A stretch of 64,000 bases of DNA. Origin: Polynucleobacter sp. 15G-AUS-farblos (GTDB lineage Bacteria > Pseudomonadota > Gammaproteobacteria > Burkholderiales > Burkholderiaceae). The notes under the pieces were generated by a model that was not told the DNA's origin, made no database searches, and worked only from the letters and a program-made list of their open reading frames with translations. The stretch is taken from positions 124,001 through 188,000 of the forward strand of contig NZ_JACVOM010000004.1 in NCBI RefSeq assembly GCF_018882445.1, in the 5' to 3' direction. Positions 17,188 to 27,221 of this stretch are shown piece by piece. The number at the start of each line of letters is the position of its first letter. The stretch's first letter is position 1. A program made the translations under genes and the position numbers.

Positions 17188-18441
17188 TTAATTCATCCAG
17201 GCTGATTGCGCTTGTCCTGAAGCTAAGTAAGCATCCATTACCTTTGTCGGATCGCCCAAAAGGGTTTCTTTCCAATCACCTAGTGGAATCTTTCCTTGAA
17301 TAAGACCACGTAACACGCCAATATGTTCGGTTGTTCCTACGCAAGTTGCCCCTACTAGAACATCTCCCAAGAACTCAAGACGCAAGTATTTGTATGTATC
17401 TGAATCAACTAATTCAATATGGTCGCCACCCTTAGCACCGGCCCATAAACCAAATGAAGAAGAGATCAATCCCAAAGTATCCAAGACGTTGATCTGCAAA
17501 GCGCCTAAACTTTGCGCGTCTCCACCAGTCATACTAATCCCAGCGATTCTGGCTTGTTCAGCTGCATTTGGCTGAATCGCATTCACGATGCGCTCACCTG
17601 TAGAAAAATCAATGCTCTCGGTGACGTCACCAGCAGCATAGACATCAGGATGGGAAGTTTGCATCTGATCATTCACCAAAATGCCGGTATGCATATCAAG
17701 GCCCGATGACTTCAGAAATCCAATATTGGGTTTAACGCCTGTAGCAGAAATGACTAAGTCGACTTCGAGCGCTTTTCCATTAGAGAGCTTGACCGTTAAA
17801 CAGGATCCCGTCTGGGCTATCGATTCCACTTTGGTGTCAGTAAAGACTTCTACACCTTTTTCTTGCACCCACTTTTTAATCATGCCACCAGCAACGCCCG
17901 TCATCATGCGAGGCACCATACGATCGCCCATCTCCACCACAGTCAGCTCGACTCTTTGGCTGGCAAGTGCTTCCAAAATAATACAGCCAATAAAACCAGC
18001 GCCCATTTGTAAAACCCGTGATCCTGGTTTTGCTAACTTAGCAATTGCTCGCGCGTCCTCCAAGGTCCAGCAGGGATGAACGCCCGGAAGATCAATCCCT
18101 GGAATAGGTGGTTGAACTGGTACAGAGCCAGTTGCAATGAGTAACTTATCAAATGCAATCGATTGACCATCCAACTCAATCTTCTTTGCCTTCAAATCAA
18201 CTGAAGATGCCTTGCCTCGAATTTGCTCGATCTTTAATTTCTCAAAATGATCAGCGTCTTTTCGCAGGTACGTCCCAGGCTCTTGAATATTCCCCATTAA
18301 CAAATAAGGAATGGCCATTCGGGAATATGGTGGTGCATCCTCACAACCAATCATGATGATTTGGTCATGAGGCGCACGCTTACGAATGGTCTCGGCAGCT
18401 ATGACACCAGCTGGGCCATTGCCCAAAATGACATGCTTCAT
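17188..18441 (-). CDS. FAD/NAD(P)-dependent oxidoreductase, probable AOR electron-transfer subunit (AorC-like)
   Basis: This 417-residue flavoprotein has the pyridine-nucleotide disulfide reductase fold. The FAD-binding GNGPAGVIAAE lies at residues 8-18, and a second Rossmann segment LQMGAGFIGCIILEAL near 145-160. VISATGVKPN and the FAD motif VYAAGDVTE (about 265-275) follow. It resembles the N-terminal half of NirB. In the AOR of Aromatoleum a similar FAD subunit lets the enzyme use NAD(H). Its place between the catalytic gene (10 bases away) and the MoaD-like gene supports the same role here. Confidence 0.88.
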   Translation of the reverse strand: MKHVILGNGPAGVIAAETIRKRAPHDQIIMIGCEDAPPYSRMAIPYLLMGNIQEPGTYLRKDADHFEKLKIEQIRGKASSVDLKAKKIELDGQSIAFDKLLIATGSVPVQPPIPGIDLPGVHPCWTLEDARAIAKLAKPGSRVLQMGAGFIGCIILEALASQRVELTVVEMGDRMVPRMMTGVAGGMIKKWVQEKGVEVFTDTKVESIAQTGSCLTVKLSNGKALEVDLVISATGVKPNIGFLKSSGLDMHTGILVNDQMQTSHPDVYAAGDVTESIDFSTGERIVNAIQPNAAEQARIAGISMTGGDAQSLGALQINVLDTLGLISSSFGLWAGAKGGDHIELVDSDTYKYLRLEFLGDVLVGATCVGTTEHIGVLRGLIQGKIPLGDWKETLLGDPTKVMDAYLASGQAQSAWMN

Positions 18442-18451
18442 CGATACAGCC

Positions 18452-20299
18452 TCAAAGACCCAAGCGCTTCAATGTTTCGGCACTAGGGCGCCCCTCAGCA
18501 TCCCATCCACGAACCTTGTAGTACTCAGGCAGCATCTTATCTAGCCCGCTGACTGAACCTTTTCCAGGGCCAGTCTTAGCTGCTTCAGTCATCAAGCGTT
18601 TAGGCAATTTGTCATCTTTATTGGTAAAGCCAGCACGGTTATTAAAATCGCGCTCCATATTCCAAATACGCTCACCGATAGTAGTTAAGTTTTCGACCGT
18701 AAACTCATCGCCACAAGCTGCCTGCAGTTGTGGAGCAACGTCAGCCAAGGTCCATGCAAAGCTGGTAAAGATGCAAATACCTGCCGAATCAAATGCAGCG
18801 GTTGCATCTTGGAATGCTTTCACTAACTCTGGCTTGCCATTCGTATCAGCAGGCTCTGTTTTTACGGGAATGCCCAAAACTTCTGAAGCGATGGTGTAGC
18901 CACGCAAATGGCAAGCACCGCGATTGGAGGTTGCATAAGCCAAACCAATACCTTGAATTACACGGCCATCATAGGCTGGGAACTCTTGGCCTTTCACACT
19001 CATTGACAAATCTGGATGACCATATTTTTTCGTGAGACGAGCTGAACCAAGACCCATTTCTTTTCCAAAACCGGTGCCTTCAGTAGTAATTTCAGCAAGA
19101 TAGCAAAGGGCTTTGGCCGAGCCAAAAGGAGCCTCAATACCAATCTGCTCTTTAGTCAGCACGCCCATTTCATAGAGCTCCATTACGGCACCAACCGTTG
19201 CCCCAAAAGAAATCGGATCTAGACCTTGCTCATTACATAACTGATTAGCGTATTGCAATGTCTCTAAATCATTGACGCCATTAGCGGCGCCAAGAGCCCA
19301 GGCAGCCTCATACTCAAGGCCACCAGAAGCATGCATATGCTGTGGTTTATTTTCAATGGAGAAATGAGTGTCATCAATTTTAGAAATTCGTCCACAAGCA
19401 ATCGTGCAAGCAAAGCAAGCTTGGTTAGTGACTAAGTGCGGCTTACCATCAGACTCACGTGGCTCTGCCATCGCTTCAGCAGAAATATCCTTAGCGCCTT
19501 CAAATTGAACATCTTGATGATTGCGTGTTGGCAGAGCGCCTACCTCATTAATCACGTTCATCAATACCTGGGTGCCGTAGGTTGGTAATCCTTGACCAGT
19601 GACTGCATGGCCAGCCAATACCGCCTTAGCAGCTGTGGTAGCAGCCATAAACGCCTTAGGATCTTTCAGATTTCCAACGCCTTTAGTGCCTCTCACTGCA
19701 ACTGCTTTTAAGTTCTTGCTGCCCATCACCGCACCAACACCAGAGCGGCCAGCCGCACGATGCAAATCATTCACGATAGCCGCGTATAACACTTGATTCT
19801 CGCCAGCTAGTCCAATACAAGAAACCCGAATTTGGGGATCTTGATGTTTGATCTTGATCGTTGGCTCAGTCTCCCAAACAGATCTACCCCATAGATCAGA
19901 GGCATCCAATAACTCAGCCTTATCGTTTTCAATGTACAGGTAGACGGGCTTTGGTGATTTACCCTCAAAGATCACCATATCCCAACCGGCCATCTTTAGT
20001 TCGGCGCCCCAATAGCCACCAGAATTTGAACAAGCGATTGCGCCAGTAAGCGGGCCTTTAGTCACCACGGTATAACGACCACCGGTAGAGGCCATAGTCC
20101 CAGTTAAGGGGCCTGTAGCCCAAATAATTTTATTTTCAGGAGAAAGCGGATCGACCTTTGGATCGACTTCCTCAACAAAATACTTAGAAGCTAAACCTCG
20201 GGATCCCAAATACTCTTTGGCCCATCCCATATTGAGTGGTTCAGATTGGCAAGTGCCCTTGCTTAAGTTAACGCGGAGAAGTTTTCCAGCCCATGACAT
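18452..20299 (-). CDS. Tungsten-dependent aldehyde:ferredoxin oxidoreductase, catalytic subunit
   Basis: The enzyme oxidises aldehydes to carboxylates, or runs in reverse, at a tungsten bis-pterin centre. It is 615 residues, the normal AOR length. The N-terminal AOR domain shows GPLTGTMASTGGRY (about 63-76) and the pterin-binding RAAGRSGVGAVMGSKNLKA (about 181-199). The [4Fe-4S] ligands are C295-FA-C298-TIA-C302, with a distal cysteine in SAGICIFTSFAW. Whether W or Mo is bound cannot be read directly, but this family uses tungsten. The gene follows the ferredoxin gene by 18 bases. Confidence 0.95.
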   Translation of the reverse strand: MSWAGKLLRVNLSKGTCQSEPLNMGWAKEYLGSRGLASKYFVEEVDPKVDPLSPENKIIWATGPLTGTMASTGGRYTVVTKGPLTGAIACSNSGGYWGAELKMAGWDMVIFEGKSPKPVYLYIENDKAELLDASDLWGRSVWETEPTIKIKHQDPQIRVSCIGLAGENQVLYAAIVNDLHRAAGRSGVGAVMGSKNLKAVAVRGTKGVGNLKDPKAFMAATTAAKAVLAGHAVTGQGLPTYGTQVLMNVINEVGALPTRNHQDVQFEGAKDISAEAMAEPRESDGKPHLVTNQACFACTIACGRISKIDDTHFSIENKPQHMHASGGLEYEAAWALGAANGVNDLETLQYANQLCNEQGLDPISFGATVGAVMELYEMGVLTKEQIGIEAPFGSAKALCYLAEITTEGTGFGKEMGLGSARLTKKYGHPDLSMSVKGQEFPAYDGRVIQGIGLAYATSNRGACHLRGYTIASEVLGIPVKTEPADTNGKPELVKAFQDATAAFDSAGICIFTSFAWTLADVAPQLQAACGDEFTVENLTTIGERIWNMERDFNNRAGFTNKDDKLPKRLMTEAAKTGPGKGSVSGLDKMLPEYYKVRGWDAEGRPSAETLKRLGL

Positions 20300-20317
20300 G
20301 ATATTTTTCCTATGCTT

Positions 20318-20794
20318 TTAGTTAGCGTTATCTTGATTGCCGAGTTTGTCAGCCCATTCACGCATCCTGTCTAAACCAGTCCAGTCAGCATCAACATATG
20401 TAATGGCTTGGGTTGGACAAGCAGTCGCACAGGCTGGATCGCCGCCGCAGAGATCGCACTTCTGTACCTTGCCAGTATCTTGTACGTAATTGATTGTTCC
20501 AAATGGGCAAGAGATGGTGCATACCTTGCAACCAACGCAGGTGTCATCAGAAACAACCTTAGCACCAGTAATCAGATCGACACGAATCGCATCGACCGGG
20601 CATGCCTGCAAGCACCAAGCTTCATCACACTGAGTGCATGTGTAAGGCACTTTCTTACCCGTTTTATGAAATTCAAATACTTTGATGCGAGATTTTGAAG
20701 TATTAAATACCCCGTAGTGTTCATAGCTACAGGCCATTTCACACTGAAGACAACCAGTGCATTTATCTGCATTGATATGGAGTGACTTTTGCAT
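20318..20794 (-). CDS. Four-cluster ferredoxin subunit of AOR (AorA-like)
   Basis: This 158-residue polyferredoxin has 16 cysteines in four groups: CTGCLQCEMAC, CTQC with CLQAC, CVGCKVCTISC, and CDLC with CATAC. That is enough for four [4Fe-4S] clusters. The layout resembles the iron-sulfur subunits of DmsB/HycB type and the AorA subunit of Aromatoleum AOR, which is similar in length. From recalled literature, that subunit builds an electron-conducting filament carrying catalytic subunits. It is the first gene of the AOR operon, with AAAGGA about 8 bases before the ATG and a palindrome-rich leader upstream. Confidence 0.92.
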   Translation of the reverse strand: MQKSLHINADKCTGCLQCEMACSYEHYGVFNTSKSRIKVFEFHKTGKKVPYTCTQCDEAWCLQACPVDAIRVDLITGAKVVSDDTCVGCKVCTISCPFGTINYVQDTGKVQKCDLCGGDPACATACPTQAITYVDADWTGLDRMREWADKLGNQDNAN

Positions 20795-20808
20795 GCCGAT
20801 TCCTTTTA

Positions 20809-20886
20809 CTTATAAATGCAATTTTTTGCATATAAGCATTAATACTCGACGATAGAGACCACTCTACATAACTAGGGAAAGCCCTA
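20809..20886 (-). promoter_or_regulatory. Palindrome-rich leader of the AOR operon
   Basis: Three inverted repeats stand in a row before the ferredoxin gene. CTTATA..TGCAA with TTGCA-TATAAG spans 20809-20836 around a T4 centre. TAGAG-ACCA-CTCTA is at 20853-20866 and TAGGG-AAAG-CCCTA at 20873-20886. I see no convincing -35/-10 pair, so activator-dependent transcription is possible. Regulator unknown. Confidence 0.4.
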
Positions 20887-20913
20887 AAAAATATGGGGGC
20901 TAGGCCCCCATAT
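20886..20913 (-). terminator. Intrinsic terminator after secA
   Basis: A 10-bp GC-rich stem (20891-20900 with 20904-20913, loop of 3) is followed by a run of T on the minus strand. It lies 23 bases past the secA stop and separates secA from the AOR operon. Confidence 0.85.
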
Positions 20914-20935
20914 GCTGCAATGCAGAAATTTGGGT

Positions 20936-23695
20936 CTAAGCTAGTGCACCACAGCAATTTTTGTACTTCTTGCCACTACCGCAAGGGCAGGGATCATTAC
21001 GCCCTACTTTGGGTCCCGCACGAAGAGGGGCAGGAGTCAGTTCAACTTCAGCCATTTCTGGTGCATTAGAGATAGCAGCCTCTGCTTGAGCGTGTTGATA
21101 TTTGACATCTGAGAGCTTAGCCAAATCTTCATTGATGGATTCAGATGCTTGATCTAATTCGCTAGCACTCTTGATTTGAACTGTCATGATGCTTTTCACA
21201 ACATCATTCTTAATGACCTCTAAAAGCTCGCCATATAACTCAAAGGCTTCGCGACGATATTCTTGCTTTGGATCTTTTTGGGCATAGCCACGTAAATGAA
21301 TACCCTGGCGCAGATGATCCAATGCAGCCAAATGCTCACGCCAATGCGTATCTAAGCTATACAAGAGTACGGAACGCTCAAAACCCGCAAAAGATTCGCG
21401 ACCGCACAACTCAACCTTGGAGTCATACACTTCTTTAGCAGCCTGGAGGACACGTTCTACGATTTCAGAATCATCAACCGATTCTGCACTCTCAACCCAT
21501 TTTTGCAGATCTACAGTAAGACCCCAGTCGCTAGCGAGCACATTCTCTAGGCCAACCAAGTCCCACTGCTCTTCCATCGACTCATGTGGAACATAGAGGG
21601 CACATAAGGTGCGCAGAACATCATCACGTAGATTGGCAACTAAATCGCCAACATCACTACTTTCTAGCACTTCATTTCTGAGGCGATAAGTTTCTTTGCG
21701 CTGATCATTAGCTACGTTGTCATACTCTAATAATTGCTTACGAATATCAAAGTTACGGCCTTCAACCTTACGCTGAGCCGACTCAATAGAACGAGTCACC
21801 ATACCCGCTTCAATAGGCTCGCCATCCGGCATCTTCAAGCGCTCCATGACTGCACGGAGGCGATCACCAGCAAAAATACGCAGTAGAGGATCATCTAGTG
21901 AAAGATAAAAACGGGATGAACCTGGGTCACCTTGGCGACCTGATCGGCCACGCAATTGATTGTCGATACGACGGCTCTCATGTCGCTCTGTACCAATAAT
22001 ATGCAAACCACCTGCAGCCAATACTTGATCGTGAATGCTTTGCCACTCATCTTGAAGTGCTTTGATCTTCGCTGACTTTTCTGCATCTGAAAGTGCCGCA
22101 TCAGCCTGAATGAGCGTTGATTGCTTGGCGACATTACCGCCGAGCACGATATCCGTTCCACGACCAGCCATATTAGTAGCAATAGTGACCATCTTTGGAC
22201 GGCCTGCTTGCGCAATAATTTCGGCTTCACGCGCATGTTGTTTTGCATTCAAAACTTGATGCGGCATTTTGCGCTGATTCAGCAAGTCTGCAATCAACTC
22301 GGAATTCTCAATTGAGGTAGTACCCACCAATACCGGTTGGCCATGCTCATAGCAATCTTCAATATCTTTAATCACCGCGTCATAGCGCTCACGCGAAGAC
22401 TTATAAATCTGATCCTGGCGATCCTTGCGCTGACTAATTCTATTTGGAGGAATAACAACGGTTTCCAGGCTATAAATTTCTTTGAATTCGTAGGCTTCTG
22501 TATCTGCGGTACCAGTCATACCTGCCAACTTACCGTACATACGGAAATAATTTTGGAAAGTAATGGTTGCTAAAGTTTGATTCTCATTCTGAATCGGTAC
22601 ACCTTCTTTAGCCTCAACCGCTTGATGCAAACCATCAGACCAGCGGCGACCCTGCATTAAGCGACCAGTAAATTCATCAACAATGATTACTTCGTTGTTT
22701 TGTACAACATAATGTTGATCACGGTTAAATAAAGAATGTGCACGCAAGGCAGCGTACACATGGTGCATCAAAGTAATATTTTGGGGTGCGTATAAAGAGT
22801 TGCCATCATTGAGCGCACCCAATTGCACCAGCACAGCCTCAGCCTTATCGTGACCTTGCTCTGTCAAATAAACCTGTTGTGACTTCTCATCAACCCAGTA
22901 ATCACCAGGCTTTTCAACTCCAGTTCCATCGGCTTTTTCTTCACCAATTTGAAGCTCTAAATAAGATGGAAGCGCATTAATCTTGAGATACAAATCAGTA
23001 TGGTCATCTGCTTGGCCAGAAATGATTAATGGCGTACGCGCCTCATCAATCAAAATCGAATCAACCTCGTCCACGATGGCATAAGCCAAGCCACGTTGTA
23101 CACGTTGACCTGCATCTTGCACCATGTTGTCACGCAAATAATCAAAACCAAATTCGTTATTGGTACCGTAGGTGATATCTGCCGCATAAGCTGCTTGCTT
23201 GGTAGTGTGATCCATCTGAGATAGATTGATACCCACTTGCATGCCTAAGAAGTTATATAGAGCTGACATCCATTCGGCGTCACGTTGAGCCAAATAGTCA
23301 TTGACGGTAACAACATGAACACCCTTACCTGTCAGCGCATTTAAATACACTGGCAAAGTAGCAGTTAAGGTTTTTCCTTCACCCGTACCCATTTCAGCAA
23401 TCTTGCCGTAGTGCAAAGCTAGACCGCCGATGATTTGCGCATCAAAATGACGCATCTTCATCACTCGAACGCTTGCCTCACGAACTACTGCAAATGCTTC
23501 GGGCGCAATATCGTCCAAAGCTTCACCAGCAGCTAGTCGCGCCTTGAATTGCTCTGTTTTTGCCGCCAAGGCAGCATCATCCAAAGCTTGCAGGCTGGGC
23601 TCAAAAGCATTGACCTTAGCAACGACTTTGCGATACTGCTTTAAGAGGCGGTCGTTACGACTGCCGACCAGGGTTTTAAGAAGACCGATTACCAT
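20936..23695 (-). CDS. secA: Preprotein translocase ATPase SecA
   Basis: SecA drives post-translational export of preproteins through SecYEG. It is 919 residues. Visible parts are the Walker A region [11 protein letters not shown] (about residues 103-113), the [19 protein letters not shown] stretch (about 209-227), [19 protein letters not shown] and [13 protein letters not shown] of motif VI. The C-terminal SEC-C zinc-binding tail [16 protein letters not shown] contacts SecB and phospholipid. The ATG at 23695 fits the family N-terminus. It is transcribed away from the DciA-like gene across a 53-base gap. Confidence 0.99.
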   Translation of the reverse strand: MVIGLLKTLVGSRNDRLLKQYRKVVAKVNAFEPSLQALDDAALAAKTEQFKARLAAGEALDDIAPEAFAVVREASVRVMKMRHFDAQIIGGLALHYGKIAEMGTGEGKTLTATLPVYLNALTGKGVHVVTVNDYLAQRDAEWMSALYNFLGMQVGINLSQMDHTTKQAAYAADITYGTNNEFGFDYLRDNMVQDAGQRVQRGLAYAIVDEVDSILIDEARTPLIISGQADDHTDLYLKINALPSYLELQIGEEKADGTGVEKPGDYWVDEKSQQVYLTEQGHDKAEAVLVQLGALNDGNSLYAPQNITLMHHVYAALRAHSLFNRDQHYVVQNNEVIIVDEFTGRLMQGRRWSDGLHQAVEAKEGVPIQNENQTLATITFQNYFRMYGKLAGMTGTADTEAYEFKEIYSLETVVIPPNRISQRKDRQDQIYKSSRERYDAVIKDIEDCYEHGQPVLVGTTSIENSELIADLLNQRKMPHQVLNAKQHAREAEIIAQAGRPKMVTIATNMAGRGTDIVLGGNVAKQSTLIQADAALSDAEKSAKIKALQDEWQSIHDQVLAAGGLHIIGTERHESRRIDNQLRGRSGRQGDPGSSRFYLSLDDPLLRIFAGDRLRAVMERLKMPDGEPIEAGMVTRSIESAQRKVEGRNFDIRKQLLEYDNVANDQRKETYRLRNEVLESSDVGDLVANLRDDVLRTLCALYVPHESMEEQWDLVGLENVLASDWGLTVDLQKWVESAESVDDSEIVERVLQAAKEVYDSKVELCGRESFAGFERSVLLYSLDTHWREHLAALDHLRQGIHLRGYAQKDPKQEYRREAFELYGELLEVIKNDVVKSIMTVQIKSASELDQASESINEDLAKLSDVKYQHAQAEAAISNAPEMAEVELTPAPLRAGPKVGRNDPCPCGSGKKYKNCCGALA

Positions 23696-23748
23696 GGGAT
23701 ATTGAAGAAAATGAAGTCCTTGAGTTTATCACCCGTAACCCTATTTTT

Positions 23749-24252
23749 ATGAACTTTGCCCCTAAACAGAAGCGCAAGCAAACAGCCTATGAGTGGGTTG
23801 ATTACTTGCGTGAATCCGAAGGCTTAGGAGGTATTTTGGCCAAGACCGAAGACTTGGCCAAAGTGAAATCCCAGTTGGCAAGAGCCTTAACAGCCCTTGA
23901 TTTAGGCCAATTTAGCCAAAAAATAGAAGCTGGATGGCGTCAAGGGGGGCAAAACGAACTGTTTTTACTAGTCAAAAATGCCAGTATCGCCAGCCGCTTA
24001 CAGCAAGTTTTACCTAGCTTAATCAATGAGTTAGCAAAAAATGGCTTAATTTGTAAGTCAATCAAATTACAAGTGAAACCTCAAGTTTCAAACTGGGATG
24101 TAAAGGCCAGGACTGAGGCCAGAGCGCCCCGCAAACCGACTGGTTTAAATCAGATCGCCCGATCATCCTGGCAGGACTTATTGGAAAAATTAGATCCTGA
24201 ATCCGGTCTTCGCAAGGCCGTTGAGAAGCTACTTCAAAATAAACCTAAGTAA
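23749..24252 (+). CDS. DUF721 (DciA-like) protein
   Basis: The 167-residue protein carries a DUF721 domain (about residues 15-115), the domain of DciA, which helps load the replicative helicase DnaB in bacteria lacking DnaC. The basic N-terminus (PKQKRKQ) and the LWR-like helix region fit. Its place between secA and lpxC, facing rightward, is a conserved betaproteobacterial arrangement. The C-terminal 50 residues are basic and less conserved. A helicase-loading function is inferred from the family and was not shown for this form. Confidence 0.8.
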   Translation: MNFAPKQKRKQTAYEWVDYLRESEGLGGILAKTEDLAKVKSQLARALTALDLGQFSQKIEAGWRQGGQNELFLLVKNASIASRLQQVLPSLINELAKNGLICKSIKLQVKPQVSNWDVKARTEARAPRKPTGLNQIARSSWQDLLEKLDPESGLRKAVEKLLQNKPK

Positions 24253-24284
24253 GCTAGGGGCAATTTCTCTGGGGGGAGGAATTC

Positions 24285-25199
24285 TTAGAAAAAGAGGGGC
24301 TGACTCTCTTGAGAGTAAGCTTCAGGCGCTTTATTAATTGAGAAGCTGCTAATTTCATAGGAACTAGGATCCTCTAGCAGCTTACGCAATAAGGCATTGT
24401 TTAATGCATGCCCTGATTTTTCAGCAACATAGGCGCCAACAATGGGGTGACCAACTAAATATAAGTCACCGATGGCATCCAAAATTTTGTGGCGCACAAA
24501 TTCATCTTCGTAGCGAAGCTCTTCGTTATTCAAGATACGGTGCTCATCCAAAACGATCGCATTATCTAAACTACCACCACGGGCTAAACCCATTTCGCGC
24601 AATGCCTCTACTTCATGAGCGAAACCAAAAGTGCGTGCACGACCAATTTCACTGCGGTAAGCATGCTCCGCAAAATCCACAACGAAACGTTGGCCCGTTT
24701 TATCTAATGCAGGATGTTTAAAGTCGATTGTGAAATCGAGCTTGTAGCCAAAGAAAGGTTCTAGGCGTGCAAGCTTATCGCCATCGCGAACCTCTACTGG
24801 TTTCTTAATCACAACAAACTGACGTGGAGCATCTTGCTCAACGATACCAGCCGATTCAATCAAGAATAAAAATGAGGCGGCACTACCATCCATGATGGGC
24901 ACTTCTTCACCATCGAGCTCAATCAAGAGATTATCTAAACCAAGGCCAGCACAGGCCGATAGTAAATGCTCGACAGTCGAGACACGAATACCATCTTTAT
25001 GGATGACTGAAGCCAATCGGGTATCGCAGACCGCCAGAGCAGTAGCGGGAATCACTGACTTCTCTGGGGTATCCATACGAACAAATTGAACCCCTGAATT
25101 GACTGGTGCAGGCTTGATCGAAATCGTGACCTTGCGACCAGAATGCAAACCAATCCCTACGGTTTTCACCGGTGTAGCGATTGTGCGTTGCTTCATCAT
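24285..25199 (-). CDS. lpxC: UDP-3-O-acyl-N-acetylglucosamine deacetylase
   Basis: LpxC is the zinc deacetylase that commits to lipid A synthesis. It is 304 residues, the standard length. Zinc ligands are H79 in STVEHLLSA and the pair in [10 protein letters not shown] (about residues 237-246, HxxxD). MDGSAASF and the inserted helices also match. The N-terminus [21 protein letters not shown] is typical. It lies downstream of ftsZ and the peroxiredoxin gene, as in most betaproteobacteria. Convergent with the DciA-like gene. Confidence 0.98.
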   Translation of the reverse strand: MMKQRTIATPVKTVGIGLHSGRKVTISIKPAPVNSGVQFVRMDTPEKSVIPATALAVCDTRLASVIHKDGIRVSTVEHLLSACAGLGLDNLLIELDGEEVPIMDGSAASFLFLIESAGIVEQDAPRQFVVIKKPVEVRDGDKLARLEPFFGYKLDFTIDFKHPALDKTGQRFVVDFAEHAYRSEIGRARTFGFAHEVEALREMGLARGGSLDNAIVLDEHRILNNEELRYEDEFVRHKILDAIGDLYLVGHPIVGAYVAEKSGHALNNALLRKLLEDPSSYEISSFSINKAPEAYSQESQPLFF

Positions 25200-25227
25200 G
25201 ATGAGGTGTCTCTACTTAAAAAGTAAA

Positions 25228-25728
25228 TTACAGTTTTTTCAAAATTGAGGCTGCATCGCTTACCTCAAACTTACCTGGCGCTTCACGATCTAAGGATTTC
25301 ACGACGCCATCTTCAACAATCATCGCATAGCGATCTGAGCGCACTCCAAAGCCACGAGCTGTTAAATCCAATTCTAGGCCTAATTTTTTAGTGAAATCTG
25401 CGCTGCCATCAGCCATCATGCGAATTTTTTTACCTACTTTTTGGTCGCGTCCCCATGCACCCATTACAAATGGATCATTTACAGAGATACACCAAATTTC
25501 ATCAACACCTTTTGCTTTGATTGCATCGCAGTGCTCAACATATCCTGGAACATGCTTAGCAGAACAAGTTGGTGTAAAGGCACCAGGCAAAGCAAAAATA
25601 ACAATTTTTTTACCAGCAACTAATTTCTCAACTTCAAAGGCGTTTGGCCCCAAAGAACAGCCTTCGCTCTCTTCATTAAAAAACTCATTCAAAGTAGCGT
25701 TAGGTAATTTTTGTCCAACTGCAATCAT
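25228..25728 (-). CDS. Peroxiredoxin, Prx5-type
   Basis: This thiol peroxidase reduces hydrogen peroxide and alkyl hydroperoxides, usually with glutathione or glutaredoxin. It is 166 residues. The active-site motif FALPGAFTPTCSAKHVPGY (about residues 45-63) holds the peroxidatic cysteine and the catalytic threonine. RYAMIVEDGVV and the arginine-containing C-terminal part follow. It sits between ftsZ and lpxC, a conserved position in this group. A GC-rich hairpin lies in the gap towards ftsZ. Confidence 0.93.
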   Translation of the reverse strand: MIAVGQKLPNATLNEFFNEESEGCSLGPNAFEVEKLVAGKKIVIFALPGAFTPTCSAKHVPGYVEHCDAIKAKGVDEIWCISVNDPFVMGAWGRDQKVGKKIRMMADGSADFTKKLGLELDLTARGFGVRSDRYAMIVEDGVVKSLDREAPGKFEVSDAASILKKL

Positions 25729-25758
25729 GACATCTCCAATAAGTAGTTGTTAGTTAGT

Positions 25759-25809
25759 ATGCCAACGCAAGCGCGGGATTCGTCGTCCGGAGGGGCGCCG
25801 CGCTGGCAT
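25759..25809. other. GC-rich interrupted hairpin between ftsZ and the peroxiredoxin gene
   Basis: ATGCCA (25759-25764) pairs with TGGCAT (25804-25809), and GCGCGG (25771-25776) with CCGCGC (25798-25803). A 6-base bulge and a 21-base GC-rich loop complete it. It lacks a T-run on either strand, so it is not a standard terminator. The base composition is clearly richer in GC than the flanks. Confidence 0.5.
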
Positions 25810-25840
25810 TTCGCAACTATCTATTGTATTAAGCAGTCAA

Positions 25841-27172
25841 TTAATCTGCTTGCTTACGTAAAAAGGCTGGAATCTCATAGTAATCAGCCCCTTTATCAAG
25901 CATGGTCTTTGCTTGCGGAGAACTATCTGCACCCAAAGTCGGGGCAGGAGTTGCTTCACGCGAGCTGCGGAACACTCGTGGCAAATCGTATTGACTGTAA
26001 TCAACAGTGCCAGCACCAGCAGACTGAGCGGGCTGAGAAGATAAGCCTCCAAGCATCGCAGCGCTAGCAGTCAATGCTGAGTCCATACTGACCTTACTCA
26101 TCGCAGCAGATGCGCTAGCAGGGGCAAAAGTATTTAAATCAGCCATGGTTGGCATTGCATCATGCGTACCAGTTGCTTGTCTCCAAACTACTTCTGGTTG
26201 ATTGCTTTGACGTGCTTGTGGATTATTCAAACCAGTAGCGACAACAGTCACGCGCAATGCATCGCCCAAGCTATCGTCATACACCGTACCGAAAATAACC
26301 GTTGCATCATCGGCAGCATAGCCCCGAATCGCAGCCATTACTTCACGTGTTTCAGACAACTTCAATGAACGGCTAGCGGTAATGTTGACCAATACACCAC
26401 GTGCACCTGACAAATCAACGCCCTCGAGCAATGGAGATGCGACGGCAGCTTCAGCAGCTAAACGAGCACGATCCATGCCAGATACAGTTGCAGTACCCAT
26501 CATAGCTTTACCTTGCTCACCCATAACTGTCTTGACGTCCTCAAAGTCAACGTTAATTAAACCTTGAACATTGATAATTTCAGCGATGCCAGAAACAGCG
26601 TTGTGTAAAACATCATCTGCACAGGCAAATGCTTTATCAAACTCAGCATCTTCACCCATGACTTCAAACAACTTCTCGTTGAGTACAACAATTAATGAGT
26701 CGACGTAAGACTCGAGCTCAATTGCACCATTCTCCGCAACTTTGAGACGCTTCACGCCTTCAAAGTCAAATGGCTTACTAATCACGCCTACAGTCAGGAT
26801 GCCCATTTCTTTTGCCACTTGTGCAACGATAGGTGCGGCACCAGTACCTGTACCGCCACCCATACCAGCGGTAATGAAAACCATATGAGCGCCTTGTAAT
26901 GCATCGGCAATTCGCTCGCGCGCCTCAATCGCTGATGAGGCACCAATTTCAGGTTTTGCACCAGCGCCTAATCCGCTAGAGCCCAGTTGCAAATTCACAG
27001 ATGCTTCAGAACGCTGCAATGCGCCTGCATCGGTGTTCATGCAAATGAACTCTACGCCACTCACTCCGCGACGGATCATGTGCTGGACAGCATTACCACC
27101 AGCGCCACCAACTCCAACCACTTTAATAATGGTTTTGCCAGCAGTATCTTGATCTAACATTTCAAATTCCAT
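25841..27172 (-). CDS. ftsZ: Cell division protein FtsZ
   Basis: FtsZ is the tubulin-like GTPase that forms the Z ring. It is 443 residues. The tubulin signature [10 protein letters not shown] lies near residues 105-114, and NTDAGAL near 46-52. The T7 synergy loop with [11 protein letters not shown] is near 208-218. After a variable linker rich in alanine and serine, the conserved tail [13 protein letters not shown] binds FtsA and ZipA. A strong AGGAGG precedes the ATG. It is the last of the division genes proper in the cluster, 49 bases after ftsA. Confidence 0.99.
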   Translation of the reverse strand: MEFEMLDQDTAGKTIIKVVGVGGAGGNAVQHMIRRGVSGVEFICMNTDAGALQRSEASVNLQLGSSGLGAGAKPEIGASSAIEARERIADALQGAHMVFITAGMGGGTGTGAAPIVAQVAKEMGILTVGVISKPFDFEGVKRLKVAENGAIELESYVDSLIVVLNEKLFEVMGEDAEFDKAFACADDVLHNAVSGIAEIINVQGLINVDFEDVKTVMGEQGKAMMGTATVSGMDRARLAAEAAVASPLLEGVDLSGARGVLVNITASRSLKLSETREVMAAIRGYAADDATVIFGTVYDDSLGDALRVTVVATGLNNPQARQSNQPEVVWRQATGTHDAMPTMADLNTFAPASASAAMSKVSMDSALTASAAMLGGLSSQPAQSAGAGTVDYSQYDLPRVFRSSREATPAPTLGADSSPQAKTMLDKGADYYEIPAFLRKQAD

Positions 27173-27221
27173 ATACCCTCCTAGGTAATTAACTTACTAC
27201 ATTGACGACGACGAAAAAAAC

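Noticed and set aside
17681..18079. 132-codon open frame on the plus strand
   Set aside because: Antisense to the FAD oxidoreductase gene of the AOR operon; no homology or start signal.
25831..25851. AAGCAG..CTGCTT hairpin at the ftsZ stop as terminator
   Set aside because: The 6-bp stem is not followed by a T-run, and its bases are partly the ftsZ stop region.
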